Source: Synechococcales cyanobacterium PMM_0073 (GTDB taxonomy: Bacteria > Cyanobacteriota > Cyanobacteriia > Elainellales > Elainellaceae). From it: 5,455 nucleotides of DNA. Location of the stretch: contig CASBQH010000345.1 of NCBI GenBank assembly GCA_949127695.1, positions 1-5,455 on the forward strand. Direction: 5' to 3'. Below, in pieces: positions 4,195 to 5,455 of the stretch (position 1 is the stretch's first letter; each line of letters starts with the position of its first letter). The notes under the pieces were generated by a model. That model saw only the letters and a program-made list of their open reading frames with translations, did not search any database and was not told the origin of the DNA. The translations under genes were made by a program, and so were the position numbers.

Positions 4195-5455
4195 TTAACC
4201 CGGCGGCTGGAGCAGCGGAGTCAGGCTGCTGGACTGTAGTCCAGTGAGCACCGCCAGCAGATCTGCTTGATCAAACAGCAGCGTATTGCGATTCACCACC
4301 TGAGCTGAAACCTGGGCTGGCAGGTCTGCATCCTCGAAGCTGAGCCAGTCCTCGCCCATCACAAAATCTTGAATGATCGCCGTACCCGCTGAACTCAGCA
4401 TAAACTGATCGCGCCCAGAGCCGCCGTTGAGCTGATTGAATCCAACCCCACCGCTTAAAATATCGTCGTCTGCGCCGCCCCAGAGCCAGTCATCGCCCTC
4501 GCCGCCTCGCAGTTGGTCACTGCCGCTGAGTCCCAGCAGGTAATCATCACCGGCCAATCCGTTGATCACATCATTTGAGCCTTCTCGTCCGGCGGTGCGG
4601 TTGGCTAGCTCATTCAAGAACGTCACAGTGTTGGGGCGAACAACCTGCTCCAGCTGCTGATCGGAGTTGATCACATCAAAGTCGTCTTGGGTGAGGGTGG
4701 AGCTGTTGCCAAACTGCAAATTGCCAACGGTGGCTGAAGCCCAAGTCTCAACCGATAAATTATCGAGCTGCTCCAGGCTAAAGTCCTTCAGCCGAACGCT
4801 CAGGCTTTGATCACATTCAAATCTGATGACTAAATCACTGCCCTCCTGCTCCAGCAACAGGTTGTCCGCCGTATAGCGGCTATCGGCCAATTGCAGCAGA
4901 TCGACTTGATTGATCACCTCTAAAGCGGGCATGACGCCTCGCCCAACGCCGTCAAAGTCATAAATCACATAGTCGCCTGACTCTAGCCGCAGCTGATTTT
5001 GACCGGGCGGCAAAAACAGCGTTCTGGGGGTAAAAACCGCATCGGGGGGCAGGTTAGCGCCATCAAGCCGCATTGGCGCTGGAGCGGGCGAGAATCCCAG
5101 CTGTGGATCTGCTACAGGATCTGCGGCTGGAGCGGCTGACTGCCGTGATTTTGGCCGTGATTTTGGCCGTGATTTGGATTGTGGTTTTGGCAGTAATTTT
5201 GGCAGTAATTTTGGCAGTAATTCTGGCAGCAGCTGGTTTGGAGGCCGACGGTTGACCAAAGCGCCGGGGAGCGTCGGCACGAATTGGACAGGCTCGGCTA
5301 ATTCTGGCGCTAAAGTCGGCGCGAGAGCGGCGAGTTCCTCTGGCGGGCTGCTGACGGTTCGCTCTGCTGGCTGCAATAGCAGAATTGCCTGAGGCTGACC
5401 AATTTGCAGCGATAGACGGAAGCCTGATTCAATCGGACGATCGTTCAGCGCAGCC
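4195..5455 (-). CDS. RTX calcium-binding protein, C-terminal portion
   Basis: The minus-strand frame is open through the right window edge, so only the last 419 residues are seen; the TTG at 5374-5376 is probably internal. Numbering from that TTG: a Pro/Leu/Lys-rich linker made of 4-residue repeats (about 49-79); a domain containing YVIYDFDGVGRGVMP (136-150) and NLLLEQEGSDLVIRFE (172-187), a module common in cyanobacterial RTX proteins; and a hemolysin-type calcium-binding array (about 263-325) with nonapeptides such as GLAGDDYLL, GGEGDDWLW and GGADDDILS. A C-terminal tail (IIQDFVMGEDWLSFED...LLAVLTGLQ) resembles the usual uncleaved type I secretion region. The repeats bind Ca2+ and fold outside the cell after export by an ABC transporter, membrane fusion protein and TolC system, not present here. 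The adhesive or enzymatic part, if any, lies outside the window. RTX family membership is secure; function is not. Confidence 0.9.
   Translation of the reverse strand, partial: AALNDRPIESGFRLSLQIGQPQAILLLQPAERTVSSPPEELAALAPTLAPELAEPVQFVPTLPGALVNRRPPNQLLPELLPKLLPKLLPKPQSKSRPKSRPKSRQSAAPAADPVADPQLGFSPAPAPMRLDGANLPPDAVFTPRTLFLPPGQNQLRLESGDYVIYDFDGVGRGVMPALEVINQVDLLQLADSRYTADNLLLEQEGSDLVIRFECDQSLSVRLKDFSLEQLDNLSVETWASATVGNLQFGNSSTLTQDDFDVINSDQQLEQVVRPNTVTFLNELANRTAGREGSNDVINGLAGDDYLLGLSGSDQLRGGEGDDWLWGGADDDILSGGVGFNQLNGGSGRDQFMLSSAGTAIIQDFVMGEDWLSFEDADLPAQVSAQVVNRNTLLFDQADLLAVLTGLQSSSLTPLLQPPG
4402..4590 (-). repeat. RTX nonapeptide (GGxGxDxUx) array
   Basis: About six to seven Gly/Asp-rich nonapeptides in the minus-strand protein, from GREGSNDVI to GGSGRDQFM. 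Several have the full GxGxD calcium-binding pattern (GLAGDDYLL, GLSGSDQLR, GGEGDDWLW). One (GGVGFNQLN) has Asn in place of the ligand Asp and is probably weaker. A short array like this at the C-terminus usually drives folding after type I secretion. Confidence 0.85.
5144..5227 (-). repeat. Seven-unit 12-bp tandem repeat in the RTX gene linker
   Basis: On the plus strand, two related sub-arrays run together without a gap. CGTGATTTTGGC occurs twice followed by a degenerate third copy (5144-5179), then TGTGGTTTTGGC (5180-5191), AGTAATTTTGGC twice, and AGTAATTCTGGC (5192-5227). The protein read is a chain of P-K-L-L, P-K-P-Q, S-K-S-R and P-K-S-R units. The shared TTTTGGC core shows that both sub-arrays derive from one 12-bp unit. 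The product is a Lys/Arg/Pro-rich spacer ahead of the secreted domain. Confidence 0.88.

Noticed and set aside
5374..5376. TTG as the start of the RTX gene
   Set aside because: The reverse frame continues without a stop to position 5455 with a plausible domain-like sequence (ESGFRLSLQIGQPQAILLL), so the gene extends beyond the window.
4195..5455. RTX protein as a toxin or hemolysin
   Set aside because: Only the calcium-binding and secretion-type C-terminus is visible. Cyanobacterial RTX proteins are diverse, and no toxin domain, acyltransferase or transporter gene is present in the window.

Overview
The window most likely comes from a cyanobacterium, probably filamentous or otherwise morphologically complex. 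Three things point there: two sites matching the cyanobacterial LexA operator pattern (RGTACNNNDGTWCB), an RTX protein of the cyanobacterial type with its 'YDFDGVGRG' domain, and a run of envelope proteins that resemble families I know only from cyanobacterial genomes. No perfect HIP1 octamer (GCGATCGC) was found by eye, so the lineage cannot be narrowed further. No tRNA, rRNA, CRISPR array, transposase or integrase is visible.

Layout: (1) 3-926, +: 3' portion of a family 61 glycosyltransferase (DUF563) gene. (2) 927-1069: intergenic region with two LexA-type boxes 41 bp apart, a possible promoter, and no convincing terminator for gene 1. (3) 1070-2650, +: three tightly coupled genes (4-nt and 14-nt overlaps). 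They encode a 336-aa coiled-coil and membrane protein, a 63-aa single-span protein with a basic tail built from a 12-bp tandem repeat, and a 131-aa membrane-anchored extracytoplasmic protein. None has a function I can name. (4) 2651-2740: short gap with a possible extended -10. (5) 2741-4193, +: a lipoprotein with a catalytically degenerate M23 (lysostaphin/LytM-like) fold, then, 16 nt later, a 319-aa exported protein whose core loosely resembles lysozyme-like domains. (6) 4195-5455, -: 3' portion of an RTX calcium-binding protein, convergent with the previous gene with one base between the stop codons.

Every gene here appears to act at or beyond the membrane: polysaccharide synthesis, membrane anchoring, possible peptidoglycan contact and type I secretion. 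The most notable point is that the unknown three-gene membrane operon sits behind a double LexA operator. That raises the possibility of a DNA-damage-responsive (or LexA-controlled but non-SOS) envelope module. This is an inference; only the operator sequences and gene arrangement are directly seen.

Short in-frame tandem repeats of 12 bp occur in three different genes on both strands, and a 15-bp one occurs in a fourth. This suggests a genome-wide habit of small tandem duplications that lengthen linkers and tails without breaking the reading frame.
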